This document shows positions 1 through 12,691 of a stretch of DNA of 64,000 bases, in pieces. Made by a program: the position numbers and the translations under genes. Each line of letters begins with the position of its first letter. The first letter of the stretch is position 1. The notes below the pieces were generated by a model, which was not told the DNA's origin, did no database searches, and was given only the letters and a program-made list of their open reading frames with translations. Source of the stretch: Liquidambar formosana (taxonomy: Eukaryota; Streptophyta; Magnoliopsida; Saxifragales; Altingiaceae); assembly GCA_039720395.1 (NCBI GenBank), contig CM077821.1, positions 43,770,792-43,834,791 on the forward strand. The letters are read 5' to 3'.

Positions 1-1107
1 GGACATATAGCAACCATATATATCAAAGGCAAGAGGATAGTTAAAGAACGATCCTATTTGATCATATATCGAAATGAAGGATCTTGAACTAGATTTGATT
101 GCACACTCTTTCTCTAAAACGAACTGTGTTCATGACAGGGAATTTTCGGACTTGACCTCGTCACACTGTCTACTTCCTCTTCTTCTTTCTTTCTTCTTCT
201 TTTTTATTTTTATTTTATTTTATTTATTTTTTCTTTTTAATTGATAATGGTGATAGTTCAAGTTCACGAGTTGTGTTCATGTGATGTTGTATTGGAACAC
301 CAAGTATGTAGGATTTGGATTTAGTGAAGTTGATTACGTTTACTACATGGATCAATAACACGTGGGTAAAGAGGAGAAATGGATGATTGTTAGGTGTTGG
401 ATGTCAAATACATCTCTCGAATGTCAGTCCTCCATTTTTCCTCCTTGCGACGTATGATCGATTTTACGTTTACTATACCATGCAGCAACTTCACCAAATC
501 CTGATGGAAAATATAATGTATTACTTATATAATTCTGTCAAAACAGTAAGCATATAAAACACAAATAACACGAAATAAATACTGGAAATTCACAAACTTA
601 CAGAATACAAAAGACGTTTAATTATAGAAACGGATTTATCAAGGCTAGCGTTTGACACTATGTCCTTAAGACATATTTCGCCCCTCACTTAGTGCTTTGA
701 GTCTCTTAGACGTCTACCTCCCAAAATACAATGATTTGTCACACAGAAGAAACACTACAATTTGCGTGTCTAGCGAACCCACTGTGTCCTTACTCTCTCT
801 CAAATAATACAAAAATTAAACTCTAATTGACTGCGAAAATGCAGTTTAAATAAACAACCCAGAAGTGACTCTCTAAAATAATCCAAAAGGTACATTAATC
901 AAGTATGTCTTTTGTAACCCAATTAATTTTGCTCATGGGTCAGTCTTCTTGACCTGACCAGGTTCGGTGCGGGAGAGTGCACGCATGTGTTTTTCGGACC
1001 AAACCCAATGTTGGTTAAGTCCTTCCCCCTCACAAAACTTGGGTGCCCTTTGGACTCAAACCATAGATCCAAAGTACATGTATATGAATTCATTTAGAAA
1101 TTCATAA
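1..1107. other. Gene-free AT-rich left flank
   Basis: No coding exon can be supported on either strand. Open frames are short and lack family motifs. The stretch leads up to the left target-site copy of the foldback element at 1117 and may be part of an old degraded insertion, but no terminal repeats were found to define one. Confidence 0.5.
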
Positions 1108-1116
1108 TTTTTCAAT

Positions 1117-1513
1117 AGAAGCCTCTATTGGCACCCAAAAACTTGCTTTTCATCCCCACTTATTTTACATTTTAAGATTTTATGAAAAATATGTAAGGTT
1201 TTCATAAAAACTGATCGCGCTGCCTATTAGTAAACATCATTTTGAATAACCTTTTAAATGAAAGTTTTTTCAAAATCTATCGTTTAAGTGGACTTTTTAG
1301 TCATTTATGGAGTGAATACTATAAATGACAAAAAAAGTATACCTAAACGATAGGTTTTAAAAAAACTTTCTTCTAAAATGTTGTTCAAGATTATGTTTTC
1401 TAATAAAATATGTGATCAGTTTTTATAAAACCTTCTATTTTTTTCATAAAACCTTAAAATGTAAAATAAGTGGGGGATGTATAACAAGTCTTTGGGTGTC
1501 AATAGAGGCCCCA
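1117..1513. mobile_element. Mutator-like foldback MITE, copy 1 (397 bp)
   Basis: The element is flanked by a perfect 9-bp direct repeat, tttttcaat, at 1108-1116 and 1514-1522. Its ends are inverted (left CCTCTATTGGCACCC, right GGGTGTCAATAGAGG), and the inverted similarity continues to the centre, so it is one long imperfect palindrome. The interior carries the same block (atctatcgtttaag and its reverse complement) as copies at 15249 and 15706. A 9-bp duplication with long inverted repeats fits non-autonomous Mutator-like elements. It encodes nothing. Confidence 0.8.
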
Positions 1514-1902
1514 TTTTTCAATGTGGAACAAGCTTTATTACCATTTTTCAACCAACTATTTAAGGGTAACTTCAAAGAACAATTTATCATTCAACCATTA
1601 ATGATTTTGGCCAATTAAATATTCAAATTAAATCTCCACATAGAGATTAATTAATTCCAATATGGATCCACCTCAAATTACACATGGGACCCATATTAAT
1701 AAATAGCCAATATTTCTAACAAATCCGAATCCAAGTAATAGAATACACATGCCAACCCCAATCCGACTTATTTATTTAATCGTGTCAAATTTTCAAACTC
1801 ATTAGACAGAGAGTCATGTGGCAAACGTACTCATGCACTTTAAAGCCAAGCATGACTCCTAGCCATGTCATCTAGCCTAGATGTTCTGCACTCAATCATT
1901 TC

Positions 1903-1942
<40 letters not shown>

Positions 1943-2870
1943 GACAAAATCTTCAAATTTTTGAGGAAAAAAAAATCAATTATTTTTTTGGTAGAAATTG
2001 CAAGCAAACTATAAATCTAGATTCATAAACTACTCAATAATAATATATCATAGATTTATAAAGATCCATAAAAATATTATATTTTTTTACATAAAAAGAT
2101 CAAAATTTTTTAAAAAATTTAAAAATAAAGAAAAAATAATTTTTTTATTTATTAAACAAGTCAATTTGGATTTTTTTAAAAAAAAGTTTATGTGAGTTGA
2201 CCAAAAACCACTGACTTATTTCTTGGAATTACACGCATTGACTTGATTCTAAGCTGAACATAATTATAATAAATCTAAACTCGCTAACTTTGTGTTGGGT
2301 TCAAATCATGTTTATAACTCGTGCCGGATTTTGCTACCTCTATTAAGGGATCTTGCAATTAGATACAAAGTGGTAAATTGCATAAATGCATTATCTTTCT
2401 TATTGCGCGTGGTGATGAAAATGCTAGGAAGTAGGAACCAAGAACATTATTGATTCACATTTCCCCTCCCCTCCCTATCACGTTACATGCATGGGGTGGC
2501 CGCCGACTGGGCAGCCACAGTGATATGGAAGTATTTGCCATATCACTCTTTCTTGGAATTTCATCCAATTTATGCATATGCTTAGATAAAACCGCAGCGC
2601 TTTGACCATCATTTTGGCGTAGACTTGTGATCTAAATTTAAGAATATGAGGTTAAAAAAATAGTAATAATATTCAATTTGAGAAAGCATCAAAGTCTAAC
2701 AAGCGTGTGAAAAGAACACCTTGCGTGCCCAAGTTTCGCTTTCACTGTCCATCCTTTGAATTCAAAGAGGATGTCCCAGTTGAATCTAGCTAGCTAGTTG
2801 AAACCCAAGTGGGAAAAATTCAGCCTTACATTCGAAATCAGTCGAAGACGGATAATAAATGAAAAACATA
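1514..2870. other. Gene-free AT-rich DNA with TA microsatellite
   Basis: This interval contains a (TA)n run at about 1906-1939 and otherwise AT-rich sequence with only chance short open frames. No gene, RNA or bounded transposon is visible. Confidence 0.5.
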
Positions 2871-3298
2871 GGCACTGTTTGGTTGCACCTATTTTAAGAT
2901 ATTTTTTTGCTTTTGACTAGCAAAAAGTTGTAAAAGCAAAAAACATTGTTTGGTTAGAGGAATTAAAAAGGACTTCTAAAAAGCAAAAAGCAAAATATTT
3001 GATTTTGCAGCAAAAGCAAATAAGATTTGCTTTTAAAAATCATTTTTATCTTTCAGGACAAATTTGATCTTAACTCGAAAAATTTGCGATCGAGAGAGGT
3101 GCCTATCCTAAGCTTTCATTTGGGTAACAATGATTCGATAGAGTTTTCCTATACATCCAAAAAATCATTGCCCAATTCAATTTTACTAAACGCACTTTTA
3201 TTTTTGTTGCTGGTACTTAAAAGCATAAAGCAAGAAAATAAAAAATGCATTTTTATACTTAAAAAATATTTTTTAAAAATTACAACCAAACCAGTGCC
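2871..3298. mobile_element. Foldback MITE with GGCACTGTTTGGTT-type ends
   Basis: The left end reads GGCACTGTTTGGTTGCA and the right end is its near reverse complement (ACAACCAAACCAGTGCC). Both sides are bordered by the trinucleotide ATA (2868-2870 and 3299-3301). The interior is rich in aaaagcaaa runs on the left and their complement on the right, giving an overall palindromic structure of 428 bp. A 3-bp duplication and GTTTGG-type ends suggest a PIF/Harbinger (Tourist-like) MITE, although the usual duplication is TTA/TAA, so the superfamily is tentative. Confidence 0.6.
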
Positions 3299-4132
3299 AT
3301 AGATTTAGAATGAGTCATTTGACCCTTTTTATTAGGTTTTTTTTTTTTTTTTTTTAGCCTAAAAAATTGGGTGAATATTGGAGCAAGAAATCATTGAAAC
3401 TGAGTGGCATGGTTGTGAAAGTTGTACTAATATTCAACATTTTCAAGGTTGGGAATACGATTTTTCAATTGGGACCAAGTTGGGTTAGGTGAAAGTAAAA
3501 AGAATAAGTTGAATGGTTGCGAACGTTGCACTAATATTCAAGATTTTCAAGGTTGAGGATAAGTTTTGCAATTGCGACAAAGTTGGCCAAGGCCAAAGAA
3601 AAAAAAAAAATATCCCCAGTATAAAAGAGAAAACAATTTTGCTAGCTCTATACATTACAATCATGACTTACGATTTGGCCAAAATAATGATGAAATGTAC
3701 TTTAGTCTAAAAAATCATAGTATTAGATGGAAGGTCGTTGAATATGAGTCAAATAACTTGAGTATGTAGTACTCAAGATGCCCAAAAGAACCAAAGTAAA
3801 TGGTTATGTGTTCAAAACCTTAAAACTTACCGACATTGTTGAAGGTTGTCCTTAATAAAATAGTTGTACTTAAATTTCTTACTTGGCACCCAAACAAAAA
3901 GAAAAAAAAAAAAAAAACTGAAGTCGGCCTTTTTTGAGTTGTACATCTTGACAAATTATTTATCAAATTTTTTCTTAAATCTCTTATATGATGTTGAGAA
4001 CTCGTCTTTCATTATTTTATTTTTTTTGAAAAGTCACAAGACTACACATTACCATGATAGGCTTTAAAAACCTAAATAATTTTTAGAAGTGGAGACATCA
4101 TTATATGAATCTGTCAAAATCCTTACTCACAA

Positions 4133-4262
4133 AAATTTTAGGAAAACTTTAGAAGTATAGAATTTTTCATTTAACCCTTTTTTTAAAGAAAATTTTAGAA
4201 GTATAGAAATTGCCCCTTTTTTAAGAAAATTTTAGAAGTATAGGAATTTTCGTTGACCCCCC
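4133..4262. repeat. Minisatellite with 'ttttagaagtatag' core
   Basis: Three imperfect direct copies of about 40-45 bp share the core aaaattttagaagtatag and are separated by T-rich and C-rich linkers. It lies in the gene-free stretch upstream of the phosphatase leader. No function is apparent. Confidence 0.6.
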
Positions 4263-4569
4263 CTTTTTTTTTCTTCTTTTTAATTTTTAATTTTAATTTT
4301 AATTTTAATTTTTTGGGTTCAAAAGTTGCCTATTATTTCTTTTTGATTCTTTTTTAAGCTACGAATTTAGAACTTGCCCTTTTTCTCTTTTTGACAATCC
4401 AAATTTGGAACTTGTCGAAATTCAAAAAATTTAAATAACATAATTCCTATACGATCATCATCGTAGGGTCGTAGACAGTAGACATATGAGCGTGATACGC
4501 GTACGAGAAAGTATTCTGTTACATTGATCACACGGGGCCCTCTCCCCTCCCCTTTCAATTCTCTTAAAT

Positions 4570-4842
4570 GACTAAATTACCCCGCCCTCGGAACGTGTTC
4601 AGAAATTCCCACTCCAAAGTCCTATCTCTCTAAAACTCTTTCCTTTTCTCTCTCTAAAGGGTAGTAGACTGCAGATCTCTCCCCTTCTCTCTCTCTCTCT
4701 CACAGCACACATATATATATTGAGAGGACCAACCGCCCTTTTTTGCTTTTCCGAGGAACGCCCCCAATCTTCCTCCGCATCCCCATCCTCTTCCATTGTC
4801 CAATAGACAGAGGCAAACTAATCACGCTCTCTCTCTCACGCT

Positions 4843-4873
<31 letters not shown>

Positions 4874-6040
4874 ATATATATATCGGTAAATACCCGAAAC
4901 GAAAAGGAAAGGACGCTAAAAGAGGAGAAAGAAAAGTTCTTTTTCTTCCCTCCGATATCTCACATCTCCAATAACCTTCTCCAGTCATGTAAGTCTTTCT
5001 GCAACGTCTTCTCTTTTTTACTTTATACGGTTATTCATATATTTTATTTTAACCATCTTGATTTCATCCCTAATCAGCAATGTCGCTGACCCCCATGCCC
5101 CAAAAATCCTCATTGTTTTCATCTCTCTGTTTCTTTTTTCGTGTGTATGAGCTACATCAGAAACTGTGTGCTACCCTGTTTCCTAGAAAATTTGCATTAC
5201 AGAGATGGGTTATGAGTAATGGCCCACCATCTAATCCTGTGATTTTGTGGGACAAATTTAGCTTTAAACCCCAAATTTTTGAGTTATTCTTGTTGGGTTT
5301 TGGTTCCCTATGTAGATCTTTGATCTTTCACTGCGTACTCTCCTCCATCTTTGCATTCTTCTTCTGCTATTTTTATTTTATTTAGTTCAGAGTTTATATG
5401 GGAGTTGAAGGAAGTTTTCCTGCGGGAAGAACTGTATAAAAAAAAAGACTTTTTTCATGTAGATTGATGGAGATTTGATCCATGTATCAAGATCTAAAAA
5501 GCTCAAATATTTTCGTTTTCTTTAATGGGTTCATCGTCCACTCTGTCTTCCTCCCTGTAAAGAGCAAAACCAAAGCTTGTAAAGATATACTATATATTCT
5601 TCAAGAAAAAGGAACAATCCGACCTCTTCTCTCTCATACATGTAGTCATATTATTATACTAATAACAAAAATTTCCTACCTTTTTTTTTTCTTCTAATTT
5701 TTTAACTTTCCGTCTACGATTCTTCTTCGGAAGCTGTCTCCATTTTTCCTGCAACTGGGTCTTTTTTTTAATATCCGTTGAAAAACTCTCCATTTGACTC
5801 TAGTTTATGCCCATATAAACCTTTTCAGCTCTTCCTGAGATTTTGATGGTATACCCATTTTGATTTTCCCCTTTCATGTTTTTTTTTTCCCTTTTTGTAT
5901 AATCCTGCCTGTAAATATCGTCACAACAACCCAAAACCCCCCGAGAAGCTAACAAAAACCGGGTTTTGGTTCTTCCATTTACAGAGAGCTAGACCTCGTG
6001 CGATTGGGCATTCTGTGTTTGGATTTTGGTTCTTCCAAAA
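4570..6040 (+). promoter_or_regulatory. Probable promoter and 5' leader of the 5-phosphatase gene
   Basis: A pyrimidine-rich block with (CT)n runs at about 4682-4700 and 4828-4873 resembles plant 5' leaders. A strong donor (gtaagt at 4989) and an acceptor (ttacag ending at 5984) could define a leader intron of about 1 kb ending 56 bases before the ATG at 6041. The transcription start and this intron are inferred; cDNA would decide. Confidence 0.4.
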
Positions 6041-8210
6041 ATGAGAACAGAGCGCATGAAGAATTCCAAGGTATGAAACTGATCTCAAACCGAAAGGTTT
6101 ATTTTTCGGCCATTATCAGAGTTTTAAATTTGTGCATATATATATATCTTGCAGTCATCGTGGCCGAAAGTGGTCGTGAGGAAATGGCTGAATATAAAGA
6201 GCGGAGCCGACGAATTCCATTCGGATTATGCAGTAAGAGGTGAGTTTCATCACTTTCATCTCTGGTTTTCTGAAATTTTTTGTCGTATCGTATCGGATAC
6301 GTTCCGAGGTTTGTGAATTCGGATTGAAGGAGTTTTATTTGGTTATTTGTGGGGACGCAGCCATGGTGGGTAAAAGCGAGAGGAGGAGGAGCTGCTCGGA
6401 CCAGGACCGCTACGTCGTCGTACCGGAAGATTTTTCAGGTATTTTAATGCCAGGCGGCACTGTACTATTGTTCGTACTCCTCGAGCCATTTTTTCCCCCC
6501 GTCGATTTTGTACATTAATATGGAACCGTCAGATCGACGGCGTGTTTAGATGATTGGACATGGACTGGCCAAACAGGGCTCCCCCACCACCCCGCCCAAT
6601 TGATTTTCAGTTGGGCCCACTTTTGATTAGTTTTTAATAAATCCAGCATGTCTGCCACGTGGACGGTGGAAATTACTGGTGCATGAAATGATTTCACTGC
6701 CTGTGCACTACACATTGCTTATATACACGTACACAGTGTTATTCTTGTCCCTTAACATCACAGTCGTCTATAGATATGCGTAACAAGATATCATATCTCA
6801 CTTATCAAAGCTGTATACATATACAATAATGATGAGGTTGTACAATGATCGAGGTTGTTTATGATCGACTGTGATTTTCATGGTATCTATGAGGACTTTT
6901 AGATTGGTCTTATACTTCGTAGTTAGTAATCATTTTTAGTTAAATTAGTAGTCATTTATTATGAAATTAGTCGCATAACCAATATAAAATTCCCCCTGAT
7001 ATTTATCAGACGACTTAGATCATTGCATCATGTGAATCATTATAGCTTGCATCATGTGAATCATCATGGCTACGTGATATAATATATTTTGTTGATTAAT
7101 TGGGGTCTTTAATTCTGTGAAGAAGGGTGGTTGATGGAAGCAACCGACGGGTTGAAACGGTCGAGATTCGAGCGGGATGCACCAGCTGTGACTGATTCTC
7201 TGAACCTCAGGTAAGGCTAAGGACTACTACCCCTTGCTAGACTAGCTTTTGACTTTTTATATCACCACTACTGATTGTAGAAAGACAGTTATGCCCAAGG
7301 CTTCCATTGAATGATATGTACTTTAACATTAGAGGGCAATGATGGCTTGCGGGGTTAATCATGGCTTTCCATCATGCTTTATTAATTAATATACGAGGCG
7401 CCACATCGTAAGCCCCCGAATCATTAGTCCCCTCAGAACCCATCTTTGTTCCGCCAAATTTTCTGAAAATTTATTTTATAATAATAGTGTATTTGAAATG
7501 GCATTATATTGTTGGTAAAATGCTATCCCTTTCTATTTTTATTTTCTTTTCCGAACGTATCTCCAAAATGATATATTGATATAGTGTTTGATAATGAATT
7601 GCCGAAGTGAGTGTCAATTGTCACGTAAAATGGGAGAAATTAAAAAAAAAAAGGGTAGAGACCGACACTGATAAAATGTACAGGTAATCTCATTAATCAA
7701 GATTATTTCATGTGACCCTTAAAGTACAAACCACTACGACGACACTGAAGTTATGTTACATATGCTCGAATATGGGTGTTGGTGCTGAGCATTGAATTTG
7801 TCTATTTAATTTTTCTAAAAAAATTTATATTATTTTGAAGTGCCGAGTACCACACTCATGTCATGTTGTGCATGTAACACAAACACTCTCAATGGGTGAG
7901 TCCAACAAACATAGCACTTAGGTGTTGGTCTATCTTTAAGGGCATGGCATATACACCCCTAAAATAATTTTCTCATTTCATAGAAATCACACAAACATGT
8001 GCTCCACAGTTTTCCTCAAACTAATTATGTTTTTATGTTTTGGTTTTGGTTTTGGTTTTGGTTTGGAATGGTGGTGGCTTGGACTCTTGGGTGGCGTAGG
8101 ATGTTCGTGGGGACATGGAATGTCGGGGGGAAATCACCCCACGAGGGTCTCAACCTGCGAGATTGGTTAAGGTCTCCTGCTCCTGCTGATATTTATGTTC
8201 TTGGGTATGT

Positions 8211-8255
<45 letters not shown>

Positions 8256-9167
8256 ATATATATATATATATCTTACCTGCCAAACCTGACTGACCTCTTT
8301 CTCGTTCTTTCTGCTTGTCCTACCCTTCTAATCAAGCCAGACTTCAAAGAGTGAATCCAAAATAACCCTCTGCCATATACCATCTTACCTTCTATTTTTA
8401 CTTTATTTGCTTACTGATTTCCTTTCTTTGATATTAATGAGCAAGAGGGGAAATAATTTACTTGGATGGCACCCTTACAGGTTTTGTCGATAAGTATATT
8501 GTACTAATTTAAAGACACTGTGCCCTGTTGATCTTTTGAGATTCTCACATACAAGATATTAGTTATCATAAATTTTCTCATGATTTGACTTGACTTGATT
8601 AAAGTTTGATATTTTCTTTCATATAATAGCATTTGATCAAAATTTTCAATTCAACTTCGATCGAATTATCATTTGATCGTCCTGTTTTAATATATTTTGA
8701 CTTAACATTTAGTAGAATAATTAATGATAAACTTGATGATGTGATGCTTGTATTGAATTGTGTGGCCAAAATAGTGGGGAATAAAAAAGATGGAACTCAC
8801 CACCTTTTGCTTTCAAATTCCTCAAGCATGGAAATGGATAGTTGTCAACATGTCATGAACCGCCCACGATTGCCTCATACAAGTTGTCCACAAGGATTTA
8901 ACCATTCAATACGTTTTGGGCTGTTTCGGACTACTACTGTTTGACACAACCTTAACAATGCTCCACAGCTCATCACTAACGTGCATGGGGACATTTCACA
9001 CTTTCCCTCGGGGTCCATTTCAAATTTACCTTTTTTGCCCCCACCAGCCCATTTCTTTTCTCCAACGTTGACCCTTTCTTTGGTTCGCATAACCTATCGC
9101 GGACCATAACACATGAGGCAAAAAGGGGGGCATTTTCGTACTTTCGAGAAAGTTATTGAGACACATG

Positions 9168-9205
<38 letters not shown>

Positions 9206-12200
9206 GAACAAAAGAATTATTTATCCTAAAAAAAAAAAAAAAGAACAAAAGAATTCAGAGTCTATACAAAATATATAAAAATGGACCATAGCCTATAGCT
9301 CTATTCATTTTATATTTTAGTTTTTTGGATATTATTTTATTTATGACTACCCTCTTTCTGTGAACCAGTTTCCAGGAAATCGTGCCCCTAAATGCAGGGA
9401 ACGTATTGGGTGCGGAGGACAACGGGCCTGCTGCCAAGTGGCTTTCCCTAATTCGTCAGGCTTTGAACGGAAACAAAAATGACCCAGGAATTTCCCAATA
9501 TTACAACACAACCACTAATGGTGATCTGAGACATTCATCCCCACCCCAGCATGACCAGCAAGCAAACATGAAAGCCAGACTCAGCTTCTCAGACCTGCTT
9601 TCATTAGAAGATGGGCTTGACAAAGAGGATTTCGAGAGATTTTATAGCTCAAATCTAAATTTGAACTCTAGCGAAGAAGGTTCGCCTAGCCCACCTTGCA
9701 TGTCAACGAGGCATGCTGCCAGTCCCATGCAGCAAAAGTACTGCTTGGCGGCGAGTAAGCAGATGGTGGGGATTTTTTTATGTGTGTGGGTTCGTGAGGA
9801 TCTCAATCAGCACATTAGCAATTTGAAGGTCTCGTGTGTTGGGAGAGGCATTATGGGATATCTTGGAAATAAGGTAAGAAAAGCCATTTTATTGTTAAAT
9901 TCTGTTATTGAAGAAAGTGGAACTTTAAGGTCGGTTCAATGACAATGAGGCATAATTTGCTGTGCTTGTTTTTTAAGGAGGATGATTTTGTTTGTATGTG
10001 TGTCCAAACTGGTTTTAGACATGGGTGTGGTACCGAAAAGCAGTTAGGCATTAAATATTGATAGGGGAGAAGTGTCCTGCATATTATAGCAATTCAAACC
10101 ATATTTAAAGTCAAGAAAAGATGATGAAAAGTTCGCATTATTTTGTGGGGATATATCCCTTGTGAAAGGTTCACTTTAGTAATTCTTTATTATTTTTTTA
10201 ATGATTCGGAACAGGGTTCAATATCAATCAGTATGACATTGCACCAGACCACCTTCTGCTTTGTTTGTACCCACTTGACCTCCGGTGAGAAAGAAGGTGA
10301 TGAGGTCAGAAGAAATTCAGATGTTACCGAAATATTGAAGAAAACAAGGTTTTCTCATTCATGTAGAGTTCCCGGACAACCACTCCCTCCTGATAGCATA
10401 TTGGAGCATGAGTAAGTCCCTCTTACATTATTTTTTATTTTCATTATTTTTAAGAAACTATTTGGAATATAGGTGAATCAACAAATATTACTGTTTCTGA
10501 TATTTCAGTAAAATAGTTTCAATCTAATTTTGAATTACCATTTTTTTGGGCATGTATTTTAGTAAGATTATTTGGCTTGGGGATCTCAATTATCGACTGG
10601 CATCCGGTCGCAGTGACACACATGAGCTACTAAAGAAGAATGACTGGCAAGCACTTTTAGAGAAGGATCAGGTGAGGCACAAATATGAAATTGGCCATTG
10701 TAGCTTTTAGGTGAAATTTGCTTTCTTCAAATCCATGGTGTGATTCACATTCTCACTTTGTTTTGGTGCTTACCTTCTCGGCCCTAATATTTGGATTTGG
10801 TTCTGTTTGGCAGCTTAGGATAGAGCAGAGAGCTGGTCGAGTATTTAAAGGGTGGGAAGAAGGGGGGATATATTTTGCTCCAACATATAAATACCTCACC
10901 AATTCTGACCATTATGTTGTTCAAACCTCCAGATCTAAAGAAAAGCGCCGCACCCCTGCCTGGTAAGATTTTTAATCTCTTCATATTTCTGTCCAGGTCT
11001 TGGAAAGACCCTTATAAGTGAAAGGATTAATTATATTTTTATTTACCTTGTTGCATTGAGGCTGCTTTATAACAGGACGGCAAGATGTTACCATCACCAT
11101 TGTTTTTTTCTGATTTTAAATTGCGTTCATAAAAGGGTTCCCTATTGGCTGTATACTACTCACTGCCTTCAACTTTAAAAAAAAAAAAAATAATAATAAT
11201 AATAAAATAAAGGTTTTTTGTTCATACACCTTGCCGACCTGAAAATACTCGTATTCCACAGGCTACTCCTCAGTTGAACCTTAAACCTATGTTAGAGATA
11301 TATAGATTAAGCCGACATAATTAATTAATGTTATCATCCTAAGGAACGTAGACAAATAACGTTAGGGATACCAGTTGCACCTTCTAAGTAAAAGCTGACT
11401 TTCGGCTGCTGTCACTATTGTGTTTGAAAGAGGTTTCATAAGTCTTCTCAATATAGTGTTTTGCATTTTTTTTTTTTCAACAAATGAAATTGGTCATCTC
11501 AAACTACAGTCATTAAATTAAACGATAATCATGTGAAAACTATCATTTGCTACATCAAAATCTAATATTTAAAAGGGGGTGGAGACAGAAAGAGAGACAG
11601 TTTTTTAATATTAAAAGGCACAGACCTTTAACCCCAAGGGAGGGGGAGAAAAAAAATATTAGAAGATTCTTGATCACATGGAAGTGTTATTAATCACCTC
11701 CGACATAGGCTTCACGTCAATAGAAGTTTGGCGTAAGTGACAATTTACATGATATAAAAATATAATGCATAGACCATCTACCCATGGAAAATATAAAAAA
11801 AGAATGGCAGGAACTCAGGAAGGACAGTAGAAAAACCATGACCACATGCATGGTATTAATATTCTTAGTTCCATCTAGGCTTTACATCAATTAAAAATCC
11901 GCATTATGACTTAATAAATTAGGAGGAGTCGGGTATGAATTTCCCTTCTAATTAAATAATTGCCAACTAACATGCTTACAACCGACCATGTTTAACTAAT
12001 GTTATTAATAAGCTTGATTTGAAAAAATATATTATAGGGAGTACAAACTTCACTAGTAATTGCAGTCTTATTTTAATCCTGTTTCATTGTTTCTAATTAA
12101 ACATACTTAAAACACGGCATAACTATTTGTTTTCACTTTCTAGATCGTCAAATTTTAGATTTTTTTTTTTTTAGAACGTATCTTGAGGAAAGCTCGATTG

Positions 12201-12691
12201 TGATAAACTAGAATTTAAGGTTCCACAAAATTATCTGACCATATAATTATTTTGTATCATATGCCAATCAAAAAAAAAAAAATGCATCATATGCCTGCAT
12301 GTTAGGGGGGAAAAAAATACATTACTCCAGCTACACCCTGGTCCAGGTCTAAGTTCAATAAATAACCTCTTTATTTTATCCTTGGTGCCATAAAAACAGG
12401 TGCGATCGAATACTGTGGAAAGGTGAAGGACTAAAGCAGATATGGTACGTAAGAGGTGAATCCAGATTTTCGGACCACAGACCCGTTTACTCACTGTTTT
12501 CAGTTCAAGTGGACCTAGCCAACAAGAACAACCCCACCAAGACCTACACAGCAAAACCTTCAACAACAACAAAAAGACCAATACAAACAAGTACTGCCTT
12601 GTCATCAACATGCCTGGCCAAAATCCAAGCAGAGGAACTCTTGTTGCTAACCAGGGCACAAAGCTGCATAGAAACCGCCCCAAGGTTCTGA
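6041..12691 (+). CDS. Type I inositol polyphosphate 5-phosphatase
   Basis: Ten exons join in frame: 6041-6070, 6155-6239, 6361-6438, 7126-7210, 8100-8204, 9369-9873, 10215-10411, 10563-10671, 10814-10962 and 12400-12691, giving 544 residues. The enzyme removes the 5-phosphate from inositol phosphates and/or phosphoinositides at the cytosolic face of membranes. Visible motifs are the plant type I N-terminus ([20 protein letters not shown], residues 11-30), FVGTWNVGG at 95-103, FQEIVPL from 129, the metal/phosphate motif WLGDLNYRL at 366-374, TPAWCDRILW at 445-454 and SDHRPV at 472-477. All introns are GT-AG. A variable Ser/Asn-rich insert within exon 6 (about residues 160-245) is usual in the plant subfamily. 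Closest in layout to the Arabidopsis IP5P4-8/CVP2-like group, but the exact orthologue cannot be fixed. The last intron (1437 bp) is the longest. The start is supported by the conserved N-terminus. Confidence 0.95.
8037..8064. repeat. (GGTTTT)n hexamer run near an acceptor site
   Basis: Four to five copies of ggtttt lie 35-60 bases upstream of the acceptor of the fifth coding exon (8100) of the phosphatase gene. The bases between it and the acceptor are G-rich rather than pyrimidine-rich. Confidence 0.7.
8216..8270. repeat. Compound (CT)n(TA)n microsatellite
   Basis: A run of about 17 CT units followed by a TA run begins 12 bases after the donor of the fifth coding exon of the phosphatase gene. 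It is likely length-polymorphic. Confidence 0.8.

Noticed and set aside
3027..3302. 91-codon open frame
   Set aside because: It lies within the foldback MITE at 2871-3298.
4599..5385. Short open frames in the phosphatase leader
   Set aside because: They arise from CT microsatellite and leader intron sequence, with no conserved peptide.
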